NCBI RefSeq assembly: GCF_038050405.1
Contig: NZ_CP150900.1
Location: forward strand, 3,534,001 to 3,598,000
DNA from: Paraburkholderia sp. IMGN_8
GTDB taxonomy: Bacteria > Pseudomonadota > Gammaproteobacteria > Burkholderiales > Burkholderiaceae
Reading direction: 5' to 3'
DNA: 64,000 nucleotides
Part shown: in pieces, positions 47,143 to 56,066 of the stretch
Numbering within the stretch: the stretch's first letter is position 1
How the letters are laid out: each line of letters opens with the position of its first letter
Program-made: the position numbers and the translations under genes
Notes under the pieces: generated by a model
The model's input: only the letters and a program-made list of their open reading frames with translations
Database searches by the model: none
What the model was told of the DNA's origin: nothing

Positions 47143-48441
47143 ATGAAACGTCGCAGTCTGTTGAAGTTCGGCTCCATGTCGGGCGCACTGGCGCTCGCAG
47201 GTCAGGTTCCGTTTGCCAAGGCGCAATCCGGCAGCGGTCCGATCAAAGTAGGCGTTCTGCATTCCTTGTCGGGCACGATGGCGATCTCGGAGACCTCGCT
47301 CAAGGACACCGCGCTGATGACCATCGCGGACATCAACAAGAACGGCGGCGTCATGGGCCGCAAGCTGGAACCGGTGGTGGTCGACCCGGCGTCGAACTGG
47401 CCGCTGTTCGCGGAGAAGGCGCGCCAGCTGATCACCCAGGAAAAGTGCGCCGTCGTGTTCGGCTGCTGGACTTCGGTGTCGCGCAAATCGGTGCTGCCGG
47501 TATTCGAAGAACTCAATGGCCTCCTGTTCTACCCGGTGCAGTACGAAGGCGAAGAAATGTCGCGCAACGTGTTCTACACGGGCGCCGCGCCGAATCAGCA
47601 AGCGATTCCGGCAACCGAATACCTGATGAGCAAGGAAGGCGGCGGCGCCAAGCGTTTCTTCCTGCTCGGCACCGACTACGTGTATCCGCGCACGACCAAC
47701 AAGATCCTGCGCGCCTTCCTGAAGTCGAAGGGCGTACAGGAAGCAGACATTCAGGAGGTCTACACGCCGTTCGGCCACAGCGACTATCAGACCATCGTCG
47801 CGAACATCAAGACTTTCTCGCAGGGCGGCAAGACCGCGGTGATCTCGACCGTCAACGGCGACTCGAACGTGCCGTTCTACAAGGAACTAGGCAACCAGGG
47901 GCTGAAGGCATCCGATGTGCCGGTCGTCGCGTTCTCGGTCGGCGAAGAAGAACTGCGCGGCATCGATACGAAACCGCTGGTCGGCAATCTCGCGGCGTGG
48001 AACTACTTCATGTCGCTGCGCAATCCGGCCAACGAGAAGTTCAAGAAGCAATGGGCCGCGTGGGTCAAGGAGAACAACCTGCCGGGCGGCACCAAGCGCG
48101 TGACCAACGATCCGATGGAAGCGACCTTCGTCGGCATCCATATGTGGAAGCAGGCTGTCGAGAAGGCGAAGAGCACGGATGTGGACAAGGTGCGTGTGGC
48201 GATGGTCGGCCAGCAGTTTGCGGCGCCGTCGGGCTTCACGCTCGAAATGGACGGCAATCACCATTTGCACAAGCCGGTGATGATCGGTGAAGTGCGTGCC
48301 GACGGCCAGTTCAACGTGGTGTGGCGCACCAAGACTGCGATTCGCGCGCAGCCGTGGAGCCCGTTCATCGCCGGCAATTCGAGCAAGCCGGACGTCGTCA
48401 GTTCGATTCCGGCGTTCCTGAAGCGCTCGCGGGTTGCCTGA
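47143..48441 (+). CDS. urtA: Urea ABC transporter substrate-binding protein
   Basis: 432 residues. The signal sequence MKRRSLLKFGSMSGALALAG has a twin-Arg followed by LLK, so Tat export is possible. The UrtA family blocks are IKVGVLHSLSGTMAISETSL, VFGCWTSVSRKSVLPVFEEL, YPVQYEGEEMSRNVFYTG and AAWNYFMSLRNP. It binds urea in the periplasm for the UrtBCDE importer. AAGGGGA lies before the ATG. Confidence 0.96.
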   Translation: MKRRSLLKFGSMSGALALAGQVPFAKAQSGSGPIKVGVLHSLSGTMAISETSLKDTALMTIADINKNGGVMGRKLEPVVVDPASNWPLFAEKARQLITQEKCAVVFGCWTSVSRKSVLPVFEELNGLLFYPVQYEGEEMSRNVFYTGAAPNQQAIPATEYLMSKEGGGAKRFFLLGTDYVYPRTTNKILRAFLKSKGVQEADIQEVYTPFGHSDYQTIVANIKTFSQGGKTAVISTVNGDSNVPFYKELGNQGLKASDVPVVAFSVGEEELRGIDTKPLVGNLAAWNYFMSLRNPANEKFKKQWAAWVKENNLPGGTKRVTNDPMEATFVGIHMWKQAVEKAKSTDVDKVRVAMVGQQFAAPSGFTLEMDGNHHLHKPVMIGEVRADGQFNVVWRTKTAIRAQPWSPFIAGNSSKPDVVSSIPAFLKRSRVA

Positions 48442-48528
48442 CGGGACGACGCAGCGATACGACGGCGCGGCCATCCGTGTTTATCCACGATGCCGCGCCG
48501 CCCTGCCGGCTCTTCTTCAAAGGCCACC

Positions 48529-50154
48529 ATGGCGTTTTCATTCCTGACGTTCGCACGGCGCAGCATCGGCAGCCTGGGGCTCGCGCTCCTGGCTAGCGCG
48601 CCGCTTGCCGCTTTCGCGCTGAGTCCGGCCGACGTCGCGCCGCTCGCCGGCGACGACTTCGACGCGAAATCCGCGGCCATCGACAAACTGATCGCCAATC
48701 ACGACAAAGCATCGCTCGCGGTGCTCAAAGCCCTGTCCGACGACAGTGCGCTCGCCACCGATGCCGGCGCCGTACTGCTGCAGGACGGCGACACCGCGCG
48801 CGATGCCGTCACCGGCAAGACCGTCGCCGCGGGCGATGCTCAACCGGTCACACTGAACAACCTGCTGCGCTCGAAGGTGACAGGCGCGCTGTCGGGCCTG
48901 CAACTCGACTCGCCCGATACGGCTACGCGCGCCGCCGCAATCACCGCGCTGTTGCAAAACCCCGATCCGTCGATCAAACCGCTGGTCGACGCCGCTCGCG
49001 CGAAAGAAACCGACCCAGCGCTGAAGAAGCGTCTGGACACGCTGTGGGCGATGACCGCCTTGCACGACGCCGATCCGGCCAAGCGGCTCGAAGCCGTGCA
49101 ACTGGTCGCCGCGAGGCACGATCTCGACATGAACGAGCTGCTGCGCCCGCTCGTCGCGAAGAAGCCGGACGGCACCTTCAACGAAACCGACGACCGCGTC
49201 CGCGCCGCCGCGCAAAGCGGCATCGACGAACTCGATGCGATCCAGCGCCGCAGCCAGATCGCCGGCACGCTGTTCGCCGGCTTGTCGCTCGGCAGCGTGC
49301 TGCTGCTCGCCGCGCTCGGCCTCGCGATTACATATGGGCTGATCGGCGTCATCAACATGGCGCACGGCGAATTCCTGATGATCGGCGCGTACGCCACCTA
49401 CGTCGTGCAGAACCTGTTCCAGCGGTACGCGCCCGGTGCGTTCGACTGGTATCCGCTGCTCGCGGTGCCCGCGTCGTTCGTGGCCGCCGGATTAGTCGGC
49501 ATCGTGCTCGAACGGCTGGTTCTGAAGCACCTGTACGGCCGTCCGCTCGAAACGCTGCTGACCACCTTCGGTATCAGCCTGATTCTGATTCAGGCCACGC
49601 GCATGCTGTTCGGCGCGCAAAACGTGCAGGTGATCAATCCGGCGTGGATGAGCGGCGGCGTGACCGTGCTGCCGAATCTGATCTTGCCGTACAACCGCCT
49701 GGCGATTCTGGCGTTTTCGATGATCGTCGTCGGCATTGCGTGGGCCGTGCTGACCAGGACGCGCCTCGGTCTCTTCGTGCGCGCCGTCACGCAGAATCGG
49801 CGGATGGCGGCGTGCGTCGGCGTGAAGACGGCGCGGGTCGATTCGTATGCGTTCGCGTTCGGCGCGGGCATTGCCGGTTTGGGCGGCTGTGCGCTGTCGC
49901 AAATCGGCAATGTCGGCCCGGACCTCGGCCAGAGCTACATCATCGATTCGTTCATGGCGGTGGTGCTCGGCGGCGTCGGCCAACTGGCCGGCACCGTGAT
50001 CGGCGGCTTCGGGCTCGGCCTCGTCAGCAAAGCGATCGAACCGTTCTGGGGCGCGGTGCTCGCGAAGATCGCGGTGCTCGTGCTGATCGTGCTGTTCATC
50101 CAGAAGCGTCCGCAGGGCATGTTCGCCCTCAAGGGCCGTAGCGCGGAGGCATGA
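48529..50154 (+). CDS. urtB: Urea ABC transporter permease UrtB
   Basis: 541 residues. A signal-like hydrophobic start, then about 230 periplasmic residues with HEAT-like helical pairs (LDSPDTATRAAAITALLQNP, DDRVRAAAQSGIDELDAI), then a LivH-type permease of about 290 residues (GLIGVINMAHGEFLMIGAYA). The long extension is normal for UrtB. I start at ATG 48529; ATG 48490 adds 13 unlikely residues. Its stop overlaps urtC as ATGA. Confidence 0.95.
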   Translation: MAFSFLTFARRSIGSLGLALLASAPLAAFALSPADVAPLAGDDFDAKSAAIDKLIANHDKASLAVLKALSDDSALATDAGAVLLQDGDTARDAVTGKTVAAGDAQPVTLNNLLRSKVTGALSGLQLDSPDTATRAAAITALLQNPDPSIKPLVDAARAKETDPALKKRLDTLWAMTALHDADPAKRLEAVQLVAARHDLDMNELLRPLVAKKPDGTFNETDDRVRAAAQSGIDELDAIQRRSQIAGTLFAGLSLGSVLLLAALGLAITYGLIGVINMAHGEFLMIGAYATYVVQNLFQRYAPGAFDWYPLLAVPASFVAAGLVGIVLERLVLKHLYGRPLETLLTTFGISLILIQATRMLFGAQNVQVINPAWMSGGVTVLPNLILPYNRLAILAFSMIVVGIAWAVLTRTRLGLFVRAVTQNRRMAACVGVKTARVDSYAFAFGAGIAGLGGCALSQIGNVGPDLGQSYIIDSFMAVVLGGVGQLAGTVIGGFGLGLVSKAIEPFWGAVLAKIAVLVLIVLFIQKRPQGMFALKGRSAEA

Positions 50155-51338
50155 TGACGTCTGCGACTACACCGGCTCACGTTTCATCAGCGGGCTCGGC
50201 CGCGAGCTCCGGCCGCGAGGCGCAATCCGGCTTCGCGCTCGGCTTGCCGCCGCGTCCCGCGCTGCTGTCTCGGCGCGCATGGCTCGCGCTGATCGCGCTG
50301 ATTATCGTGTTCGGCTTCGGCGTGCCGTTCGCCACGCTAGTAGTACCGGAGACGAGCGCGTTCCATCTGTCCGCGTACGCGATGACGCTGACCGGCAAGT
50401 TCATGTGCTACGCGATCGCCGCGCTCGCGCTCGATCTCGTGTGGGGTTACTGCGGCATTCTGAGCCTCGGGCACGCATTGTTCTTTGCATTGGGCGGGTA
50501 CGCGATCGGCATGTACCTGATGCGCGCGATCGGTCACGAAGGCAAATACGGCAGCGATCTGCCGGACTTCATGGTGTTTCTCGACTGGCATCAACTACCG
50601 TGGTACTGGCAAGGCACCCAGCATCTCGGTTATGCGCTGCTGCTGGTGGTGCTGGTGCCGGCGGTGGTCGCGTGGGTGTTCGGCTTCTTCACGTTCCGCT
50701 CGCGCGTGAAGGGCGTGTACCTGTCGATCATCACGCAGGCGATGACCTTCGCCGCGATGCTGCTGTTCTATCGCAACGAAACGGGTTTCGGCGGCAACAA
50801 CGGCTTCACCGACTTCAAGCGCATCGGCGGTTTTCCGATCACGCATCCGGGCACGCGCACTGCCCTCTTGCTGATCACATTTGCCGTGTTGATTCTCGCG
50901 TTTATCGGCGCACGGGCGATCGTCGCGTCGAAGCTCGGCCGCGTGGTCACTGCGGTACGCGACGGCGAAACGCGCCTGATGTTCCTCGGCTACAGCCCGT
51001 TGGCGTACAAACTGTTCGTGTGGACCGTGTCCGCCGTGTTGTGCGGGATTGCTGGTGCTTTGTATGTGCCGCAGGTCGGCATTATCAATCCGGGCGAGAT
51101 GTCGCCGGGCAACTCGATTGAAATGGCGATCTGGGTCGCCGTGGGCGGACGTGGCACTTTGATCGGACCGATCGTCGGCGCGTTCGCGGTGAATGGCGCG
51201 AAGAGCTTTTTTACGGCGAACTTCCCTGAGTATTGGCTGTTCTTTCTTGGCTTGATCTTCGTGCTGGTGCCGTTGCTGTTGCCGAACGGCATCATGGGGC
51301 TGATCGAACTCGTGACGCGCAAGAGGAACCGCTCATGA
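50151..51338 (+). CDS. urtC: Urea ABC transporter permease UrtC
   Basis: 395 residues of the LivM type with about ten helices: LDLVWGYCGILSLGHALFFA, YRNETGFGGNNGFTDFK and EMSPGNSIEMAIWVAVGGRG. A variable, Ala/Ser-rich cytosolic stretch of about 40 residues precedes the first helix. Overlaps urtB and urtD by four bases each. Confidence 0.95.
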   Translation: MMTSATTPAHVSSAGSAASSGREAQSGFALGLPPRPALLSRRAWLALIALIIVFGFGVPFATLVVPETSAFHLSAYAMTLTGKFMCYAIAALALDLVWGYCGILSLGHALFFALGGYAIGMYLMRAIGHEGKYGSDLPDFMVFLDWHQLPWYWQGTQHLGYALLLVVLVPAVVAWVFGFFTFRSRVKGVYLSIITQAMTFAAMLLFYRNETGFGGNNGFTDFKRIGGFPITHPGTRTALLLITFAVLILAFIGARAIVASKLGRVVTAVRDGETRLMFLGYSPLAYKLFVWTVSAVLCGIAGALYVPQVGIINPGEMSPGNSIEMAIWVAVGGRGTLIGPIVGAFAVNGAKSFFTANFPEYWLFFLGLIFVLVPLLLPNGIMGLIELVTRKRNRS

Positions 51339-52198
51339 ACGAAAACCCGATGGTTCCTGATCTTGCCTTGCCTGAAGCACCGGCTGAACGGTCGTTGAGC
51401 GGCGTCGCCAGCATGGGGCACGCGGTGGTGCCGGGCGAGATCGACATTTCGCACGGGACGATTCTGTACCTTGAAGATGTGACCGTCAGTTTTGATGGTT
51501 TTCGCGCGCTGAATGGGCTGACGTTGTCGATCGATGCGGGTGAATTGCGTTGCATTATCGGGCCTAACGGCGCGGGCAAGACGACGATGATGGATGTCAT
51601 CACCGGGAAGACGGAGCCGGATTCCGGCAAGGTTTTTCTGGGGCAGTCGATTGATTTGACGCGGATGAATGAGCCTTCTATTGCACGTGCCGGGATTGGG
51701 CGGAAGTTTCAGAAGCCTACTGTTTTTGAGCAACATCCTGTTTGGGAGAACCTTGAGTTGGCTATGAAGGCTGACAAGGGGTGGTGGGGTTCTTTACGCG
51801 CCCGGTTGGATCGCGAGGCGCAGGCTCGCATTGAAGAGACTTTGGCTTTGATTGGGCTTGAGAGTGAGGCTCGACGGCTTGCTGGCGAGTTGTCGCATGG
51901 GCAGAAGCAGCGGCTCGAGATTGGGATGTTGCTTATGCAGCAACCGGCGCTTCTTTTGCTCGATGAGCCTGCGGCCGGGATGACCGATGATGAGACTATG
52001 CAGTTGGCTGATTTGCTCAATCAATTGCGGGGGACTTGCTCGATGATGGTTGTGGAGCACGATATGGAGTTTGTTGCTGCTCTGTCTGGTGACACTGGGC
52101 GGGTCACCGTGATGGCTGAAGGGCGGGTTCTTGCTCATGGCACTCTTGATGATGTTAAGAAGGATGAGATGGTTATTGAGTCTTATCTAGGGAGGTGA
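51335..52198 (+). CDS. urtD: Urea ABC transporter ATP-binding protein UrtD
   Basis: 287 residues, LivG-like ABC ATPase: Walker A GPNGAGKTTMMDVI, signature LSHGQKQRLEIGMLL, Walker B LLLLDEPAAGMTDDE. The N-terminal 45 residues before the ABC domain are longer than usual. From about 51640 on, codon use becomes strikingly G- and T-rich (GAG, TTG, GGG, GTT), peaking at the repeat element just after the stop. Confidence 0.95.
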   Translation: MNENPMVPDLALPEAPAERSLSGVASMGHAVVPGEIDISHGTILYLEDVTVSFDGFRALNGLTLSIDAGELRCIIGPNGAGKTTMMDVITGKTEPDSGKVFLGQSIDLTRMNEPSIARAGIGRKFQKPTVFEQHPVWENLELAMKADKGWWGSLRARLDREAQARIEETLALIGLESEARRLAGELSHGQKQRLEIGMLLMQQPALLLLDEPAAGMTDDETMQLADLLNQLRGTCSMMVVEHDMEFVAALSGDTGRVTVMAEGRVLAHGTLDDVKKDEMVIESYLGR

Positions 52199-52203
52199 TT
52201 TGG

Positions 52204-52600
52204 TTTTTTTTGCCTTTGGCGGCGGCATTGGTTGTGTGCCTACGGCGTTGCCTTTCCTTGCTTTGATATTGGTTTATTAGCGTTCCCCCTGTGCGGGGGG
52301 GCACCTACTTTTCTTTGCCGCCGCAAAGAAAAGTAGGCAAAAGAAAGCGGCTCAAACCGCTAATTCTTAAGCGGGTCCCCTGGCTTGGAGGAGGTAGTGG
52401 AGCATCTGGAATCGGTGTTCTCGCGCACTCCGCGCTTGTGACAAGGCAGTCATCCTTCCCGCCTCGCACTATGTGCTCGCCGGAACGGTCTGCCTGGGAA
52501 ACCAGTGGTTTTGTTCTTTTGCTGTGGGAGCCATCGGCTTCGCCTCGGCGAGGCGCTGAAATTGGCCGGTGGTTTTGGAAGTGCGCTGAACGCATGAAAC
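52204..52600 (+). repeat. Dispersed repeat, left arm of composite C (type II inner end)
   Basis: Begins six bases after the urtD stop. It carries the TGCCTTTGGCGGCGGCATTG terminus, the TTATTAGCG block, a hairpin near 52308-52341 (CCTACTTTTCTTTGC / GCAAAGAAAAGTAGG), CCGCTAATTCTTAAGCGG and, after GACAAGGCAGTCAT, the type II module (CGCCTCGCACTATGTGCTCG and GGCTTCGCCTCGGCGAGGC). The module matches the inverted arm at 27277-27675. Confidence 0.9.
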
Positions 52601-52611
52601 GGCTAGCGGTT

Positions 52612-52900
52612 TTATGAAGTACCGCTGCGGCGCGCGTAGCGCCGCCGGAAGTATGACTGCCTTGTCACCGAGGCTGAATGTGCGAGAACACCGATTCCAG
52701 ATGCTCCACTACCTCCTCCAAGCCAGGGGACCCGCTTAAGAATTAGCGGTTTGAGCCGCTTTCTTTGCTTACTTTCTTTGCGGCGGCAAAGAAAGTAAGT
52801 GCCTGCCCCGCACAGGGGCGACGCTAATAGACCAATAACAAAACAAGGAAAGGCAACGCCGTAGGCACACAACCAATGCCGCCGCCAAAGGCAAAAAAAA
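52612..52900 (-). repeat. Dispersed repeat, right arm of composite C (type I inner end)
   Basis: The inverted partner of 52204. Its inner end is the type I module (GGCGGCGCTACGCGCGCCG on the minus strand). The hairpin here is of the CTTACTTTCTTTGC sort, unlike its own left arm. It ends at 52900, 36 bases before the urtE ATG, in a run of A. The composite thus sits inside the urt operon. Confidence 0.9.
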
Positions 52901-52935
52901 AGCAAAACCACACCAGAATCAGAGGAACGATCCAA

Positions 52936-53628
52936 ATGTTAGAAGTAGCAAACCTGAACCAATACTACGGCGGCAGCCACATCCTCCGAGATGTGAAACT
53001 AACCGTGCCGGACGGCAAGCTAACCGTCCTATTGGGCCGCAACGGCGTAGGCAAAACCACGCTGCTCAGATGCCTGATGGGCGTAGTCCAAACCAGGAGC
53101 GGTTCAATCGCCTGGCGTGGCACGCCAATCACAAAACTCCCAACTTACTCGAGAGTAGAACAAGGCCTGGCCTACGTCCCACAAGGCCGTGACATCTTCC
53201 CCCGACTGACAGTCGAAGAAAACCTGTTGGTAGGCGCCGCCAGCAAAAAAGCCCCCAAAAAAATCCCCGACCGCATCTACGACCTCTTCCCAGTACTAAA
53301 AGACATGCGCACCCGCCGCGGCGGCGACCTCTCCGGCGGACAGCAGCAACAACTCGCCATCGGCCGAGCCCTCATGAGCGATCCGCAATTGCTCATCCTC
53401 GATGAACCCACCGAAGGTATCCAGCCATCGATCATCCAGGACATCGGCCGCACACTGCGTCAACTGGTCGAAGAAATGGGCATGACCGTCCTGCTCGTCG
53501 AACAGTATTACGATTTCGCCAAGGAAATCGCCGATCGGTATTGGGTCATGAGCCGCGGTGAAATCGTCGCGGGCGGCGAAGGCGCTAACATGGACACGGA
53601 TGGCGTACGCGCACTCATCGCCGTCTGA
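52936..53628 (+). CDS. urtE: Urea ABC transporter ATP-binding protein UrtE
   Basis: 230 residues, LivF-like: Walker A GRNGVGKTTLLRCLMG, signature LSGGQQQQLAIGRALM, Walker B LLILDEPTEGIQPSI. I use the ATG at 52936 (MLEVANLNQYYGG), the usual family start. The first 350 bases are rich in A and C on the coding strand (codons ending CCA, GTA, CTA, AAA), the mirror image of the end of urtD, and fade to normal later. Confidence 0.95.
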   Translation: MLEVANLNQYYGGSHILRDVKLTVPDGKLTVLLGRNGVGKTTLLRCLMGVVQTRSGSIAWRGTPITKLPTYSRVEQGLAYVPQGRDIFPRLTVEENLLVGAASKKAPKKIPDRIYDLFPVLKDMRTRRGGDLSGGQQQQLAIGRALMSDPQLLILDEPTEGIQPSIIQDIGRTLRQLVEEMGMTVLLVEQYYDFAKEIADRYWVMSRGEIVAGGEGANMDTDGVRALIAV

Positions 53629-53733
53629 CAAAGACGCCCACCGCAGCGTGATATTCTCGCCGCATCACTACGGCAATGCGTCGACCGTTGCCTAACGCGC
53701 GCCGGCACGCTCGGCCTCTATACGTCCATTCGC

Positions 53734-54627
53734 ATGTCGCTTCACGAAAATCACGTCACGCTCGCCACCGCGCACGCCGCGGCGCAAAAGACCGCGCACT
53801 CGCAATGGCGCGCTCGTCTCGAACTCGGCTTCGTCAAAAACGGCGAGCGGACCACGCTCGCTCACCGGCGGCATGATGGGCCGTTGCGCGTGCAGCGGCC
53901 ACTCTACCCGGAAGGCGATGCGATCTGTCATGCGGTGATCGTGCATCCGCCAGGCGGGATCGCGGGCGGCGATCAGCTCGATATCGATGTCGCGCTTGGC
54001 GACGGCGCGCATGCCGTCATTACTACGCCTGGGGCGACCAAGTGGTACAAGTCCAATGGACGCGCGGCGCGGCAGACTATCGATGTGCGAGTCGGCGCCC
54101 ACGCCCGGCTCGATTGGCTGCCGCAGAACAATATCGTGTTCGATAGTGCGAACGCTCAGCTTGAATTCACGCTGACACTTGCTGAAGGCGCTACCGTGAT
54201 TGGGTGGGATGCTACGCAGTTGGGGCGGCAAGCTGCCGGTGAACGGTGGTCGAATGGGCAGTTGCGCGCGGTTTCGCGGATCGTTGGAGCTAATGGCGAG
54301 TTGTTGTGGCTCGAACGCGCGAGTCTTACCGCGGATGATCCGCTAAGGGATGCTGCGCATGGGCTTGCCGGGTTTCCCGCGTATGGGATGTTGTGGGCCG
54401 TCGGGCCTGCTTGCGATGATGCGCTTGCTGAAGGGCTTACTGCCCAGTTGCCGTTTGATGATGCGCTGCGGGCGGCGGCTTCTTGTGTCACTTCTGGGGT
54501 TTTGATTGTGCGGGCTGTTTCTCGGTCTATGGAAATGCTACAGCGCGCGTTGACTCAGTGCTGGTTGCAGTTGCGGCCCGTCGTGCATGGGGTCGATGCT
54601 GTGCCGCTTCGGATTTGGTCTACTTGA
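53734..54627 (+). CDS. ureD: Urease accessory protein UreD (UreH)
   Basis: 297 residues. UreD binds apo-urease and with UreF and UreG forms the nickel-loading complex. Family blocks: [49 protein letters not shown] and [15 protein letters not shown]. Its last 400 bases become G- and T-rich toward repeat D. It starts 105 bases after urtE and may still be in the urt transcript. Confidence 0.94.
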   Translation: MSLHENHVTLATAHAAAQKTAHSQWRARLELGFVKNGERTTLAHRRHDGPLRVQRPLYPEGDAICHAVIVHPPGGIAGGDQLDIDVALGDGAHAVITTPGATKWYKSNGRAARQTIDVRVGAHARLDWLPQNNIVFDSANAQLEFTLTLAEGATVIGWDATQLGRQAAGERWSNGQLRAVSRIVGANGELLWLERASLTADDPLRDAAHGLAGFPAYGMLWAVGPACDDALAEGLTAQLPFDDALRAAASCVTSGVLIVRAVSRSMEMLQRALTQCWLQLRPVVHGVDAVPLRIWST

Positions 54628-54644
54628 TCTGCGTTTGTCGGTGT

Positions 54645-54912
54645 GCCTACGGCGTTGGCCTTTCCTTGATTTGTTATTGGTTTATTAGCGTTGCCCCTGT
54701 GCGGGGCGGCACCTACTTTTCTTTGCCAGCCGCAAAGAAAAGTAGGCAAAAGAAAGCGGCTAGAACCGCTAATGCTAAGCGGGTCCCTCGCACAGCCACG
54801 GTAGTGGAGCATCTGGAATCAGTGTTCTCGCACACTCCGCGCTGGTGACAAGGCGGTCATACTTCCGGCGGCGCTGCGCGCGCCGTAGCGGTACTTCTCA
54901 AAACCAATGGGG
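54645..54912 (+). repeat. Dispersed repeat, single arm D (type I)
   Basis: From GTGCCTACGGCGTTGGCCTT to the type I module and GTACTTCTCAAAACC. The hairpin at about 54711-54745 is CCTACTTTTCTTTGC / GCAAAGAAAAGTAGG. The middle is altered (CGCTAATGCTAAGCGGGT), with a deletion compared with other arms. Beyond it, at 54928-54950, GTCATTCTTCCCGCCTCGG resembles the start of the type II module, so this may be the remains of a composite. Confidence 0.88.
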
Positions 54913-55209
54913 CGTACGCGCTTCCCCCGTCATTCTTCCCGCCTCGGCGAGACGCAGACGTATGCACGCGGTGTCCACCACGCCAAACCAAATGCCCGCT
55001 CTAAAACCACTCGCAGTCTTTCACCGTCGTAAGCCCGCTCGCGCACCACGCAGAGGCATAAAAATGCTCAATTTCGGTGCATCGCCTCGCTGTCCTCACC
55101 GCTCTCCCCCGTTGCACCGGCATGGCACACACCTTGCTCGACAACCTCCCACGATGCTGCCGCGTCCTGACGGCAGCCGACCGCTCGTCGCCACCACCGC
55201 TCAATCAAT
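54913..55209. other. Spacer between repeat D and the binding-protein gene
   Basis: About 300 bases without a gene. It is A- and C-rich on the + strand near the repeat. It holds the sigma-54 promoter at 55123-55138 and possible NtrC half sites GGTGCA (55076-55081) and TGCACC (55113-55118). Confidence 0.55.
55123..55138 (+). promoter_or_regulatory. Sigma-54 promoter before the amino-acid binding protein and ure genes
   Basis: TGGCACA-CACC-TTGCT fits the -24/-12 consensus with the correct spacing. Transcription would start near 55150, 60 bases before the ATG at 55210, and could run on into ureABC. It is the second sigma-54 site in this nitrogen region. Confidence 0.82.
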
Positions 55210-56013
55210 ATGACCCGATCGACCCTTCGTCCCGCACGCCGCGCCCTGCTCGCCGCGCTGTTGCTCTCACCCGTTCTCGCACTCAATGCGCCCGCCGCTC
55301 ACGCGGATACGCTCGATAACATCGCCAAAGCCGGTGTGCTCAAGGTCGCCGTGCCGGAAGACTATCCGCCGTTCGGGTCGGTCGGCGCGGACATGAAGCC
55401 GCAAGGCTATGACATCGATACCGCCGCCCTCCTCGCGAAGTCGATGAACGTGAAGCTCGAACTCGTGCCGGTCAACAGCGCGAACCGCATTCCGTATCTG
55501 CAAACGGGTAAGGTCGATCTTGTCATCTCGTCGCTCGGCAAAACGCCGGATCGCGAGAAAGTCATCGATTTCTCAACCGCCTATGCGCCGTACTATCAAG
55601 GCGTGTTCGGTCCCTCCGACATCAAGGTCGCAAGCCCCGCCGATCTCACCGGCAAGACGGTCGGCGCCACGCGCGGCGCACTCGAGGAAATCGGTCTCAC
55701 GCAAATGGCGCCGAACGCCACCATCAAACGCTTCGAAGACAACAACGCAACCATCGCCGCGTTCCTCTCGGGTCAGGTGCAGTTGATCGCCGCCGGTAAC
55801 ATCGTGGCCGCCGCGATCCTCGCGAAGAATCCGCCACGTCGTCCGGAACCGAAGTTCGTCATCAAGAATTCGCCGTGCTTCGTCGGTATGAACAAGAACG
55901 AAGGGCGCTTGCAGCAGAAGGTCAACGCAGCCATTGCACAAGCGAAACAGGACGGCACGCTCAACACGATGTCGAAAAAATGGTTCGGCGCCCCACTGCC
56001 GACGGATCTGTAA
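55210..56013 (+). CDS. Amino-acid type ABC transporter substrate-binding protein (orphan)
   Basis: 267 residues of the SBP_bac_3 family. Signal peptide LLAALLLSPVLALNAPAAHA, then GVLKVAVPEDYPPFGSVGAD, GYDIDTAALLAKSMN and the LVPVNSANRIPYLQTGKVDL block. Such proteins bind amino acids; the ligand is unknown. No permease or ATPase lies nearby. It splits ureD from ureA, which are usually neighbours, and has its own sigma-54 promoter. Confidence 0.9.
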   Translation: MTRSTLRPARRALLAALLLSPVLALNAPAAHADTLDNIAKAGVLKVAVPEDYPPFGSVGADMKPQGYDIDTAALLAKSMNVKLELVPVNSANRIPYLQTGKVDLVISSLGKTPDREKVIDFSTAYAPYYQGVFGPSDIKVASPADLTGKTVGATRGALEEIGLTQMAPNATIKRFEDNNATIAAFLSGQVQLIAAGNIVAAAILAKNPPRRPEPKFVIKNSPCFVGMNKNEGRLQQKVNAAIAQAKQDGTLNTMSKKWFGAPLPTDL

Positions 56014-56066
56014 GCGCGTCGTTAGCTGAACTTGATACCGTGGTCGGCTCATCCGGCATTGCACTT

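Noticed and set aside
46680..48290. Plus-strand frame of 536 codons overlapping the start of the aminotransferase gene and most of urtA
   Set aside because: Arg- and Gln-rich shadow of urtA in another frame; UrtA itself is unmistakable.
48478..48490. DnaA box as a sign of a replication origin
   Set aside because: A single TTATCCACG with one mismatch, with no cluster of boxes and no dnaA or dnaN nearby.
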